Shown here: piece by piece, positions 37,685 through 48,420 of the stretch
Position numbering within the stretch: position 1 is the stretch's first letter
How the letters are laid out: every line of letters begins with the position of its first letter
NCBI GenBank assembly: GCA_010356995.1
Contig: ML996688.1
Span: 310,001 to 374,000 of the forward strand
DNA length: 64,000 nucleotides
Direction: 5' to 3'
DNA from: Trichodelitschia bisporula
Lineage: Eukaryota; Ascomycota; Dothideomycetes; Phaeotrichales; Phaeotrichaceae
The notes under the pieces: generated by a model
Told to the model about the DNA's origin: nothing
What the model saw: only the letters and a program-made list of their open reading frames with translations
Database searches by the model: none
Program-made: the position numbers and the translations under genes

Positions 37685-37987
37685 AGCGAGAGACCCGGAG
37701 AGGTGTAACTCGCGATTTGCATGCAAAGATAGCAATGGTGATGGATAAATGATGTGGGAGGATGACGAGCAGGAAGGTAAATGATAGAAATTTGTCACGG
37801 AAGATGGTGGGAGGGGAGCGGTGCGGTAAACCCGTGAAAAGTATGTGTGCGTTTAAGGACCCCACCCACGACTATATCCCGACCGCCTTCGGGATGACCA
37901 GTCCTTCCAAATCACGGTCGGGCTTTCCTACTCCCGTGGTTCAGCATTTCCCGATCAAATATAGGACACCCAACTTTTCCTGTCCCC
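37685..37987. other. Intergenic, orphan gene / phosphatase-like gene
   Basis: 303 bp with the promoter of the orphan gene and the 3' flank of the phosphatase-like gene. Nothing else seen. Confidence 0.5.
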
Positions 37988-39436
37988 TTAGGCCTTAAGC
38001 TCACCGGAGCCCGCCTGCACCCCCTTCGGTGCCTTATGCTTCTTCACCACCGTCAACCCACCCACTAACATCACCAGCGCCAGCAAACCCAGAACAACCG
38101 CCAGCGTAACCATAGCGCCAATAACCCCCCCGATAGCAGCAGAAATACCTCCCTTCTTGTCCTGCTTCGCACTCTTAGTCCCCGCCACCGACGCACCGGC
38201 ACAAACGCCCGCCGTATTCCTGCACTTGCTGCACCAGTCCTCCGTTGTCGTCACCGCAAACTTGCTCAACTTCTCCACAAACACAGGATACGAAACATCC
38301 ATCTCACTCCCACCAAACAGTGGAAAGGCCACTGGTGGTGCTCCCTCCCCTGCGGTGCCGTTCTTGAACAGGAACCGGACGCGCAGGTCCTCGGCCTGGG
38401 GCGAGGGGCTGCTCCCATTTGGCGCGAAGAGCTCGAACAGCATGGCTGATGCATAGTCCGGCAGACCGGTGAAGTCGACACTTGCAGCGGGGAGGTCGGC
38501 TAGGCCGAAGAATGAAAGGAAGGTCGCGTAAGCGCCGAACTGGATGTTCAACTTCGACTTGCCCTTGGAAATCACGGTGCTGTTGAAGGCGGACAGGATC
38601 TCGGCTGCCAGGAGCATACCTGGCATGGCACGCATGTTGTCGCTGGCATTGTAGGCCAGACCCCATTCATGGGCATCAGCCAGAGTGCGGAGTTGATACA
38701 ACGTCTGGGGCGTGAGAAGGTTGGCCGACGGGATGCTGGTGTTATGGATTGTTGCGACATTGATGAGGTCGAAAACTTGGGCGGTTAGCAAGAGAGGGAT
38801 CACATGTATGATGTACTCACCTGTATATCCGTTCTTGAACGTAACATAATCCTTCGCAAAGGTATCATTGACCACCGGCACGAGACTGGAGTAAAACTCC
38901 TTCGTCTGCTTTAACTTCCCCGCATACTCGGCCGAAAAAAAGTAGCTATTCGAGCTCGTCGTCGCGCCCAGACATCCACTCGCATCCTGGAGCCAGGGAT
39001 TATCTTCACTCCCCGCCCCTGCCGAAACTTCCGTCACAGGAATCAACTGATACCCCCCCATCGGCGCCTGCACGACCGTCCCATTCCGCAGCGTCTCCTT
39101 GCTCTCAGACGGCGGGTACAAGCCCTGCAAGAATGCATACGCCGAGTTCTCAAGCACCGTATCCAGCGGCGCGCTCACGGCAATCTGTGCCTGATTGACG
39201 ACATCGGGCTCAAGGCCCGCGACCTTCAACGTAGCATTCGAAGAGACATAGCGTTCCCGGAAGTACTGCCCGGCCGTGTAGACCTGCGTGTAGCCGAGGG
39301 AGGTCAGACGCGTGGGCGGCAGGCTCTTGGGCGTGCGGTCGCCGTGCCGGTGGAAGATGTACGCGCCGTAGACGGTTTCGTCTGCCAGGCTGAGGGGCAG
39401 GGAGGCCAGGAGGAGAAGTTGGGAAACTCGATGCAT
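37988..39436 (-). CDS. Membrane-anchored histidine-acid-phosphatase-like protein
   Basis: Histidine phosphatase superfamily, branch 2. Two exons on the minus strand, 39436-38821 and 38775-37988, give 467 aa. There is a signal peptide (MHRVSQLLLLASLPLSLADE) and then the phosphate-pocket motif FHRHGDRTP (nucleophile His at residue 31). Several N-glycosylation sites follow, then a C-terminal hydrophobic segment (GVIGAMVTLAVVLGLLALVM) and a short basic tail, so it is probably a cell-surface or vacuolar type I membrane protein. The 45-nt intron (38776-38820) has no stop and is a multiple of three; removal gives GYTVFDLINVATIHN. Where classical members have the proton-donating His-Asp pair, this protein reads FGAYATFLSFFGL (about residues 284-296), so the acid/base motif appears lost. 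Phosphatase activity is therefore uncertain. Confidence 0.87.
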   Translation of the reverse strand: MHRVSQLLLLASLPLSLADETVYGAYIFHRHGDRTPKSLPPTRLTSLGYTQVYTAGQYFRERYVSSNATLKVAGLEPDVVNQAQIAVSAPLDTVLENSAYAFLQGLYPPSESKETLRNGTVVQAPMGGYQLIPVTEVSAGAGSEDNPWLQDASGCLGATTSSNSYFFSAEYAGKLKQTKEFYSSLVPVVNDTFAKDYVTFKNGYTGEYIIHVIPLLLTAQVFDLINVATIHNTSIPSANLLTPQTLYQLRTLADAHEWGLAYNASDNMRAMPGMLLAAEILSAFNSTVISKGKSKLNIQFGAYATFLSFFGLADLPAASVDFTGLPDYASAMLFELFAPNGSSPSPQAEDLRVRFLFKNGTAGEGAPPVAFPLFGGSEMDVSYPVFVEKLSKFAVTTTEDWCSKCRNTAGVCAGASVAGTKSAKQDKKGGISAAIGGVIGAMVTLAVVLGLLALVMLVGGLTVVKKHKAPKGVQAGSGELKA

Positions 39437-40199
39437 GGTCGGCGGAGCACTTCACACTTTGATGGTGACAGACAAGAGGTTGACGGAGACTTTGCTGAAG
39501 TCTAGAACTAATGAAAATATACACTCAGCTGTTTATCGGCCCACCCCGCACGGCTCGGGGCATTTGCCGACTATCTATGACCTCCGCGCCCGCAGCAAAC
39601 CTAGCAGGCGCTACAATGACTTCCCTGCCGTAATGGCGCCGGCGCATTTTGACGATCCTGTTCGCGATAAGCCAACCACACATCTTCATATCAGCAACGA
39701 TCAGCAACTCAATGGCCCGCGATTGGTGAGAAGCACATGCCGGGCACTGTCAGCCTGCTGCATGTTGCCTCGTGAGCCTTGGGGAAGGGAAAGGAGGGGT
39801 AATTCCCGACAACGGACCGCTATTCACAACGGAACCAGGAAGGGATGAAAAGTGGAGTTGGCAGACGCGCCGGCGGCGTGGACCGTTTCAATTCACGTGC
39901 TCGGCCCGCCTTTCGGCGAACGGCGCCTTGGCATCCCAATAGGCTTGCCGTGTTTCCGCAGTAGCTTCATGATGCTTATTTGCACGTAGATAGGAGCAAG
40001 GGAGATATGCTCGCGGTTCAAGTACAAAGTTTTAGCGGGATCTAATAGAATACCTCCTAGCCTACTGAGTACAGACATAATGCGTATCCAAGCCTCACAA
40101 GCAATCACAAAACTCCCATCCCATATCCAACCCTCCGTCCCTGAACACCAGGGGTATTAATCCAGCACCTCCCCAACGCCCGCCCTCAAACCCATCCCA
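39437..40199. other. Intergenic, phosphatase-like gene / MINDY gene
   Basis: 763 bp with the phosphatase-like gene promoter and the MINDY 3' flank. No feature recognised. Confidence 0.5.
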
Positions 40200-42788
40200 T
40201 CACATAACCACACACCTCTCCCTCTCCTCCACCACCCCCGGCCCATGCACCGCATGAATCTGACTCGGTCTCCTCCCCCGCCCCATCCCATTCCCATGCG
40301 GAATCTGATCCACCAACGGCACCGGCCGCGAATGCCGCCGCCCAGTCGGCCCGGGCCCCGGCTGCACAGACGCATTCTGCGCATACGCGCTGGAGGACTG
40401 CCGCGACCGCACCGGCGCAGCCGGATTCGCGGGATGGCCTGAGGGTGGGTTGAAGCGCCGGTCCTTGCTGGACTGCTCGTACGTCGGCGGCGGTGGCTCC
40501 TCGTCCGGCGCGCGGGGGCGGCGAGGCGGAACGGCAGGGCGTGCGGCGGGGACGGGGGCGGGTGGTGTGCGGTGCTCCATGACTCTATCGCGGAGCTGCT
40601 CGTTGCGGCGGCGGGTGTCTTGCTCGCGTCTGTGCCTGTCTTCTTCCTCCTCCTGCAGTTGGAGCGCGAGGGCAAGATCGTGGTCTTCTTGCTCGATGCG
40701 GCTGAGGGCAGGAGAGGTAGGTTGCGGGGCAGAAGGGCTGGCGCCTATGATGCCGGTTTCTTGAGTGGTGTTGGGCTTCGAGCGCTTGCCTTGCACGGTG
40801 TTCCAGCTTCGGTCGTCGACGTCGAGCATGCTTTGCACGGGCCGTTGGCTGAGGGAGCTGTGCCGGGGCCCGGCGGGGCCGGGGCTCGGGGCGTCGTGGC
40901 TGACGGGGCGGAAGTCGCCTGAGAAGAGCTGACTTGCCTTGCCGTTTACGTCTACGAGACTTTCCCAGACGATTTCGTCGTGCGAGGAGTAGCCGGCGTC
41001 GGTGACCAACGTCAAGATCTGCCGCGATCTGGGCTCCATGTAGATGGTCGAGAAGTGGTCGTTACGGAATAAGATCGCAAACTCACCCGGGCGGAGATGT
41101 TCCCTGATCACATCCAGTCCGTACTGTGTCAGTTGAGTCGGCCACTGGGCAAGGAACTCCTTGATAGTAATCAGGTCCTCGAACAAGTCTTGTTCCTGGG
41201 GGTTCATTCCAGTCGTGGAGAGCTTCACCTCAAGCTCCTCCTCATGAAATTGGATGTTCTGTGCATCTTCATAGGTTTTCGCTGAGCGTTCAAAGGCTGC
41301 ATATTCGGCTGAATCTCTAGGTGGAAGCCATCCATGCATCAGAGGCACATTGAAGGTGCTGTACAGGCGCATCTCTCGAGTCTCCTCAAATCCGCCGGGT
41401 TGAGTAAGCGGCCGGAGTGCGGGATGCATATCCATCGATGCACGGTCCGGCTTGAAGGTGAATCTCGGGTTGACGTTCATACCAGTGTGGAGCGTAAGAA
41501 GAAACTTGTACAGATCGTCGACATCTGGTAACTCCTGGGTTGAGCCGCGCCGCCCAGACATCAACTCATCAAACACGACATCGAGCAAAAGGCCAAGACT
41601 AACGTGCTCCCTCGTCCTCAGTGCCTCCACGAGGGCAGTCTGCTCTGAAGCCGGAGTGGAGAGGGCTAAAGCGTTAACCAGTGCCAGAAGCGGGCAAGGA
41701 CCGTTTGCATTTTGCGTGAGGATTGGCGAGAGGCGGGTCGTCTTTGCCGCTGCATCATACCACCGAATGTGCTTGATCTGGTAATTCTCCTTCTTCTGTC
41801 GCTTCATCACAGCACCAGGCGACTCTGCTTTCGGTGTCGATTGCACAGGTTGATCCGTATCGATTGGTATGAGTTGTTGGAATTGCGCATCATTAGCACG
41901 CGGATTCACGGAATTAGGGACTTTTGGAGGCGTGACTGGCGGAGTTGCGGCCTGCGGAGATGTGACCGGCGGAGATGTGATCGCCGAGCCACTCCATGCC
42001 TGCCTCTCTACCGAAGCTGCATGCGCAGCTTCTTTTCCCTTTGTCTCTTGACCGCGCGGAATAGATGTCTGTTGATTCCTCCAAGCGTGCTGTGGATTGA
42101 TGACATCCGTTTCCGAGTCGACAGGAATCAAAGCTGGCTGAGCCGACTGCGGTGACAAAGGAATGGGCTCGTCCAAAAGCGACATCTGTGCAATTTTGCC
42201 AACAGGTGGTCCATCCGCAGGAAGCTCAGCCAGCGGAGCCGAGCTGCTCAACGGCGTAACCCACACATTTTCGCTACTATCTCCCCCAAACAACCTATGC
42301 CCAGTGCTGCCCGAGTTCTGCGGGCGCAAGAACGGATTGTGGCCCTGAGGCGGGGGTGGTCGGGGAGGTGAGTAGGCCGACGTCAACGGCACATTGACGT
42401 CGAAATAGGATTCCCTCGGTTTCGCAGGCGAGCCTGCTGGTGGACCAGCGCGCAGTGATGCCGGGACACCCGGAGACTTGCTGCCTGCACTTGGTGGAGC
42501 CGGTGCTCCGGCGCGGAGCGCAGCAGGCAGGACAGGTTTAGAGTTGTGTGGTGCATCACCGTCCATCTCGTCCCAGTCCGGGTCCGAGCGATCCCACTCG
42601 TCGTCGCTATCGTCCGATGGTGATGATGCGCTGGGATTGGGGGCGGTTGCGGATGTTGCGGCCGGCGGCAAGGAGGAGGCAGCAGTAGCGGGCATTGGCG
42701 AATGGGTAACGGGCGCCGATGAGTTCGGTTCGTCGTAAGGGCTTCCTTTTGCAGGAGAAGCCGCGGGGTGTGGTTTGCGTACAACCAT
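40200..42788 (-). CDS. MINDY-type deubiquitinase (K48-specific family) with UIM and CaaX end
   Basis: Homologue of MINDY1/2 (FAM63) and yeast Miy1, cysteine proteases that trim K48-linked ubiquitin chains. Single exon of 862 aa. Residues 1 to about 330 are a Pro/Ser/Asp-rich disordered region. The MINDY domain (about 335-625) starts YQIKHIRWYDAA and has the catalytic motif QNANGPCPLLALVNAL (Cys365) and the histidine motif FRNDHFSTIYM (His578). A ubiquitin-interacting motif follows, EQEDHDLALALQLQEEEE (about 705-720), and then a Pro/Arg-rich tail. The protein ends in Cys-Val-Val-Met, a good farnesylation (CaaX) signal, so it may be tethered to membranes. I chose the first ATG of the frame; no intron is needed. 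Confidence 0.94.
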   Translation of the reverse strand: MVVRKPHPAASPAKGSPYDEPNSSAPVTHSPMPATAASSLPPAATSATAPNPSASSPSDDSDDEWDRSDPDWDEMDGDAPHNSKPVLPAALRAGAPAPPSAGSKSPGVPASLRAGPPAGSPAKPRESYFDVNVPLTSAYSPPRPPPPQGHNPFLRPQNSGSTGHRLFGGDSSENVWVTPLSSSAPLAELPADGPPVGKIAQMSLLDEPIPLSPQSAQPALIPVDSETDVINPQHAWRNQQTSIPRGQETKGKEAAHAASVERQAWSGSAITSPPVTSPQAATPPVTPPKVPNSVNPRANDAQFQQLIPIDTDQPVQSTPKAESPGAVMKRQKKENYQIKHIRWYDAAAKTTRLSPILTQNANGPCPLLALVNALALSTPASEQTALVEALRTREHVSLGLLLDVVFDELMSGRRGSTQELPDVDDLYKFLLTLHTGMNVNPRFTFKPDRASMDMHPALRPLTQPGGFEETREMRLYSTFNVPLMHGWLPPRDSAEYAAFERSAKTYEDAQNIQFHEEELEVKLSTTGMNPQEQDLFEDLITIKEFLAQWPTQLTQYGLDVIREHLRPGEFAILFRNDHFSTIYMEPRSRQILTLVTDAGYSSHDEIVWESLVDVNGKASQLFSGDFRPVSHDAPSPGPAGPRHSSLSQRPVQSMLDVDDRSWNTVQGKRSKPNTTQETGIIGASPSAPQPTSPALSRIEQEDHDLALALQLQEEEEDRHRREQDTRRRNEQLRDRVMEHRTPPAPVPAARPAVPPRRPRAPDEEPPPPTYEQSSKDRRFNPPSGHPANPAAPVRSRQSSSAYAQNASVQPGPGPTGRRHSRPVPLVDQIPHGNGMGRGRRPSQIHAVHGPGVVEERERCVVM

Positions 42789-43762
42789 CGTGGCCGATGG
42801 TGGATGTGATCTGAAGTGGTGAAACTGTGGGTACGGAGGAGATCTTGCGTTGCGGCTTGTGTTGCGCTTCGATGGGGCCTACGTAATCTGCGTGTTACAT
42901 GCAGGCAGCCTCGCGTAGGAGCCGCCAAGCAAGGGGAAGAGTGGCTGGAGTGGGGGGGCGACTGGCGTGTGCCGGCTCCGCCTTTGTCGATACGAAGGTC
43001 TTTACAAGCACGCCGGTGAATACGACCGATATGTATTCACTTGAGCGACATGTGGCATCTTTCGCGGCGATGATGTCGTTGCCTAGCTGCGGCAACGGCT
43101 ATGGCTGACAGGGACGAAACCTGCCCCGCGCCATACCCTACCGCAATGCATTACCACGAACACACCCAGGTCCAGAACCGTGTCGGTTCTCTCTGCCTGC
43201 TGGCTGTTGGTCGAGCGGGGGAGGGGGTGGATGGCGTATGGAGCCCGAACCCAAGCCGGGATGATGGACCTTGCAATCGGAGTGCCCGCTCCTAATCTAA
43301 GAATGTATATTCTAATCGTCTACAGTTTGTCCATGCAAACTGAATGATTAGATAGGCACACATGCGTTTCGGTGGCTCCTCTGGGCATTTGACACCCCAC
43401 GCGCGGGTCGTCTCAGGACTGCCGGATCGAAAGGCGGCATTTCTGGGCTGCAGGCTAGACTACGCGCACTCCATCTGGAATGTGTTGTTTAAAAGCGCCG
43501 TGCGGATGTAGAATCCAATGAATCAGGTACGGCATCAGGCTTCCCATTCTCACGGCATCTTTTTTTCTTGAGCTCGGGTTGAAATGGGTTTCCATATCAT
43601 ATATATGGTCAGGATGAATCACGGCAAGTAAGCAAGTGGTTGTGGGGTGTAGTCTCAATTGAAATGGAAAGGGTATCTAGGCCGGTAGCCACCATCCCAT
43701 GAACGCCGTGGAAACTCCATCTAGGATCCGAAACTCCTCACCAATCATAACCTTCATAACAT
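42789..43762. other. Intergenic, MINDY promoter / DUF2423 gene 3' flank
   Basis: 974 bp. A compound hairpin lies at 43312-43351. The rest shows no gene or repeat. Confidence 0.55.
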
Positions 43763-44384
43763 TCATGTCCTCTTTCCGGACTTCTTGGAATTCGAACGTT
43801 GTTTGCTCGGAGTAGGGAAGGCGATGTTGTTGCAGGCCTTGCGGTGTCTCCGCTTCTGAACCTTCCCAGTCTTCCGTGCACTCGACGTGGATGGGCGCTT
43901 CGCGTTGGAGGCTTCGTCAACATCCATGTCTGTAGTGAGAACACAGTTAGCTCGTGTTTTTGAACAGGTCCGTCTCGAGCGAAAGCTCTCCGTCATACTG
44001 GAATCCCACGAGGTCTGTAGACAAGCCAAGAAACGTGTAGAACGCTTCGTCTTCCGCGGTCTCAATGACCGGTTCGTCACCTTTACCGACCACCAACGAT
44101 GGAGGAATAGGGCATGAAACACGGAAAGACAAACCTTCGGCTTGGGTATCCACAGGTTTTTGTTCGATTTCTGGGGACGTTAGTATGAGGGACAGGTGAT
44201 GCGGGTGAGGTGTAAGCGGACCTTTGGTGGTGTCGACATCCATGTCAGGCTTTTCTTGTGCGATGAGCTCTTGAAGTTTCTTGGACAGGCGCTCGGTGCG
44301 AGCAGCCTCAGTGGGCGCGAACACGGCGTTGCGCAGCTTCGAACGCTGCGACTTCTTGACGCTGGAGCGCAGACCCTTCGCCAT
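43763..44384 (-). CDS. Small basic DUF2423 protein (YBL028C-like)
   Basis: The N-terminus MAKGLRSSVKKSQRSKLRN and the following VFAPTEAARTERLSKKLQEL are the DUF2423 pattern; the yeast member I recall is YBL028C, a nucleolar, ribosome-linked protein of unknown role. Three exons on the minus strand, 44384-44222, 44170-44135 and 43929-43763, give 121 aa. The C-terminus is Lys/Arg-rich (KTGKVQKRRHRKACNN, then SKKSGKRT), fitting a nucleolar site. The second intron (205 nt) has a clear CTAAC branch site and CTACAG acceptor. The first intron (51 nt) has a weak donor, GTCCGC, but a good ACTAAC branch; it is a multiple of three without a stop, so it could instead be coding (17 extra residues). Confidence 0.83.
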
Positions 44385-45398
44385 GGCGAGATGTGGGGTG
44401 GATGGAAGAAGGGGTGTTGTGTTGTGCTGCAGTGGTAGATGAGGGGGCGGTGATCTACAATGACGAACAGAGGAAAGTTTGAGGGGTGACGTTTGCGTTT
44501 TGAATGGGAGTAGCAGAAGAGTACTTCGAAGGCGGAGAGAGAGCTACTTTAAGTGGATGCCGAAAAAATCCAGTCACCGTGACCCGCTGCTGAATATCTC
44601 GGACTCCGGGTGAATAATGTTCCGTGAAAGCAGAATGTGGCACAGTTGTACGTGTGGCGCAGGATATAGCGACAGTGACCTGTGGACTCCCCCAATTGTT
44701 TCCCTGCCCATTTCTTCCAAACACGCCAGGAATGCTTGCTTCTAGGTCACAGAATTATCATACCCCTCGGCGTACGACTGGCGAGTGAGTCAGATTCCTA
44801 AATAACCCTCCACCAACATCTTGAATCTTGAGTACCCGTTCCGGCCCTTGAGCTCCCTTCAAAGGTACGCTAATCCTTTGTTTCTTTGGGTTCGTTTTCC
44901 GAATATAAAGACCGATGGCCCCAGCTGCTGCTATATAGGCTTCAGCAAATTCTAGCGAAAAGCCAGTGTCCGCTGCGTAAAGCCGTGAGGAGAACTCTCT
45001 CTGCTCTGTTAAGCGCGTTCCCGGTCCTGCACTATTGGCGGATATTTCCGTGAGACTTTACGTTCAGGCCCATATACAAGCCTAAGGTGTCAAATCATTC
45101 CACGAGTGCGCCCCCATCAAAGTCACGCATCATCCTCATTCAGCAACGGCGACGAGTCTGCCTTCCCTCCGCTCAGTCCGCACAGCGCCGTTTGAAAGAT
45201 TGCCATGCAGCTCAGGCTTTCCACCAGTCGCCTCATTACTCTTCTCTATCCCTCCGCATCCTCTGCCGCTCACTACATTGACTTTCGACTTCGCATTCCG
45301 TACAGCTTTTGAGCCGCATCAGCTAATCCCCGCCTTCGCAGCATTGCGCACCTCTCCACCATCACCCGCGTCGCTTGGAACGAGCCGTCATCGCACAC
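44385..45398. other. Divergent promoter region, DUF2423 gene / SUMO ligase
   Basis: 1.0 kb between two divergent starts. No conserved site or gene recognised. Confidence 0.5.
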
Positions 45399-47423
45399 AT
45401 GGCTTCGCATGCCAATTCCCTTCCCCAGAGGGAGGGACCCCTCATCGCACGGGTAAAAGGTCTGCTTAATGCCACACTCAGAACGATATGCCGCCAGGAG
45501 AATCTACAGGTGTCTGGAGTCAAAGCCCAGCTCCAGGAGCGCATAATCTCTCGTATGTACAAGCTCTAGCCTTCGCGCTTACTTTCTGACCCATCGGATC
45601 CGGTTCGCAGACATCCGCGATATCGTTGACCGGGGCGACGCACAGAGCTTTGAGTCCCTCGTGCATCTCGTCGACCCCCAGGGCACCCTCCCAAAGCCAC
45701 CCATCAAGACAGCACCAGTACACCCAGCTGCCACTCCTGCAAGTATACAGGCACCCAGCAACTATCCCTCGCATATACCCTACGGAATGCCAGGCATGCC
45801 ACCGGGAGCGCCACAATCTCGTTATAGCAGTCAGTCTACCTGCGGCCGTACACGGTATACTGATTCGTTTGCAGCTCGACTGAGGTTCAAGCCGTCACCA
45901 TTCTTCGAGGTCATAGAACCTCTAACAAATGCCCTGGAGCTTCCTGGTAGGCATCTGTCCCCGTTTTTTCGCACTTGGAAGCTGACCAGATAGTAGTCTA
46001 CTCGGAGCACCGGAACACCCTAACCCTAACGCTCTCCCTCACCCCCGAACACGCCCAGCAGTTGCGATCGAACAGCAACATGCGGATCATGCTGTATTGT
46101 ACCGCTGATAGTCACCATCAGTTTGCAATGTCGGACGTTGCTTTCCCGGCGCAACTGGAAGTCAAAGTGAACGGCGAAGAAGTGCGGAGCAACTTCAAGG
46201 GCATCAAGAACAAGCCAGGTTCCACACGGCCGGCGGATATCACTGCGTTTGTCAAGCAGAAGCAGCTGAACTATAAGAACAGCATCACGGTGACATATGC
46301 GCTCACCAACAAGGTTCGTCGTGAAATAAGCTCTAAACCTTTACATCCTAATTCTGGTATAGAAGTACTGGATGGTACCGTTCCTGGTCAAGAAGCAGTC
46401 GGTAGATGAGCTTGTTGCTGCTATTACAAAGCGGAGTGTCATCTCGAAGCAGCGAGTGCTCCGAGATAGTAAGTCTGCCTACTTACCCGTGCAACTCTCT
46501 CTAACGCCAGTCAAGTGCAGGCAAAGGCTTCCGACCCCGACATCGAAGTCGGAGTGTCCGTGTTGTCGCTCAAGGACCCTGTATCCTACGGCCGGATCTC
46601 TACCCCCTGTCGCGCCAACTCCTGCACGCACAACCAGTGCTTCGACGCTGCCTCCTTCCTGCAGATGCAAGAACAAGCTCCACTGTGGTCGTGCCCGATA
46701 TGCAGCAAACCGGTCAAGTATGATGACCTTGCTGTGGACGAGTATGTCAAAGACATCCTCCAGTCCACGCCCCAGTCGGCAGAGAGCGTCCAAGTCCAGC
46801 CAAACGGAGAGTGGACCTATGGCGGCAACAACTCCCAGGGATCGAAACGTAATGGCGTGTCCCAAGACGCCTATGACAGTGATGATGATAAATGCATAGA
46901 AGTCACGGGGTTAAGAACGATAGTCAAGGGAGAGTCCGGTACGCCGTCCATGCCGCCGCCCTTAATCCCAATTCGACCGTTCCCGAACGGCAACAGCACA
47001 TCGTCCACCAACCTCTCAACGCCCGGACCCGGCCAGAAGCGCAAATCCATCGTCATCGACCTAACAGAGAGCGACGACGAAGACGCACGTCCCGCCAAAC
47101 GCCCCGCGCTCGGTACCCCCGTTTTTACGCCCACGCAGAACGGGTTCTCACTCCCCAGGCCGCCCTTTGCTTACCGCTCCGCCTCCGCTAATTCCCCAGG
47201 CGTACAGATGCGGGTTCCGAACAGCGGGTTGAACAGCGTGTCAAGAGCGAGGATGGTCTCTTCCTCTTCGACCCATTCCACTTCCTCGACTAACACGCCT
47301 ACGCCGCTTCCCTCCCTCACCGCGACTAATCTGGCCATGTTCGATACGACCCGGAGAGCATCGGGGGATAATCCTGGGGGCGGGACACCGCGGAACCAGT
47401 ACGGCCCGCCGAATGGCTGGTAG
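45399..47423 (+). CDS. SIZ1: PIAS/Siz-type SUMO E3 ligase (SAP, PINIT, SP-RING)
   Basis: Nuclear SUMO ligase. Six exons: 45399-45552, 45611-45829, 45875-45946, 45997-46313, 46363-46468 and 46516-47423, giving 591 aa. SAP-like helices lie near residues 25-50 (NLQVSGVKAQLQERI). The PINIT domain (about 120-270) has RLRFKPSPFFEVIEPLT, MRIMLYCTADS and GIKNKPGSTRPADIT. The SP-RING zinc finger (about 285-350) has VSVLSLKDPVSYGRIS, CRANSCTHNQCFD and WSCPICSKPVKYDDL. Downstream is a SUMO-interaction-like patch, IVIDLTESDDED. The intron at 45830-45874 is 45 nt, a multiple of three and stop-free. For the next intron I use the acceptor at 45996 (50 nt), because an earlier one would leave only 35 nt. Exon borders in 45.8-46.0 kb are the least certain. 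Confidence 0.9.
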
Positions 47424-48420
47424 TGTGACTTACGGGTTCAGGTTCGATCCCGCGTGGCTTTATGCATGGCCGATACTGTACTGGTCCTCGGGCGCTTCTT
47501 GAGTGCGGCGGTGGGGCATGGGTGTTGTTATATGGTTCGGGATTTCGGGTTGCATTAGCGTTGGTGCTCAGGTGCTTTCGGATCGGCGGGAATTTCACGG
47601 CTTTTTCGGGCGATATGTAAGATGGGACGGGAGTCAATGGGTCCGGCGCTTTATTCATGCGGGATCGGATAACGAGGTCTCTATGGGATGGCGAAGGGGA
47701 TGCGGGAGTGGGTAGAATATACCTGATGATACCATATTTGTTCGTTCGCGGTGCCAGCGCGTGTATCGCCGTGTTCGATCCATGCGCAGGTGGCGGGTCG
47801 TTGTTGAGGGCCAGGCGGGAGGGAAGGAGCGATGCCTGAGGGTTGATGAATGATATGTCTGATGTGGTTATGGAAGGAGCATTATTATGTAAGCAGGGAC
47901 ATGATGTAATGCGAGTATTATGTAAGGAAGGAGCAAAGGAGAGTACCTGGCATCGTATATTTAAACCTCGAGAGTCTCTGACTCTCTTCATCTCCTCGTC
48001 TTTCATCAACTTTTCACAATCACCATATTGTATGCACGTACCAGTGAGTCCTGCCATACATCAAGGTCTCCCGATAACCATACCGTAGAATCCTGCTGAT
48101 GGATCTGGAGCACGGAAGCACTTGCACCCTTCGATGGCTTTTTTTCCTCCGCTCGAGGTGTCGTCAGCCGCGGTCCTGGTATAGGCCAGCGACCTTGGGG
48201 TCGTTCAGAAGAGTTCTCACGGTTTGCGTATGGAATTGGGAATCGTTCACGCCGGAGACTTGTTGCACATTTTTGACTAGTTCATCGCGCCGTAATATGT
48301 TCAACACATGTCGATCGCAGTGATGCTTCTATTTATTATGGTATGCTTCCATTCATTATCGCTCTGCGACTCCCTCAAGCACCGAAAATACGAAGCGCAA
48401 AGCAACCCCCCCCCATCCTC
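47424..48420. other. Convergent 3' intergenic region, SUMO ligase / trehalose phosphorylase
   Basis: 997 bp between two convergent stops. It contains A/T-richer stretches typical of 3' UTRs. No gene or tRNA; a T-loop-like GGTTCGATCCC near 47441 has no matching arms. Confidence 0.5.

Noticed and set aside
47435-47460. Possible tRNA T-loop (GGTTCGATCCC)
   Set aside because: Flanking bases do not pair as a T-stem and no D-arm or acceptor arm is present.
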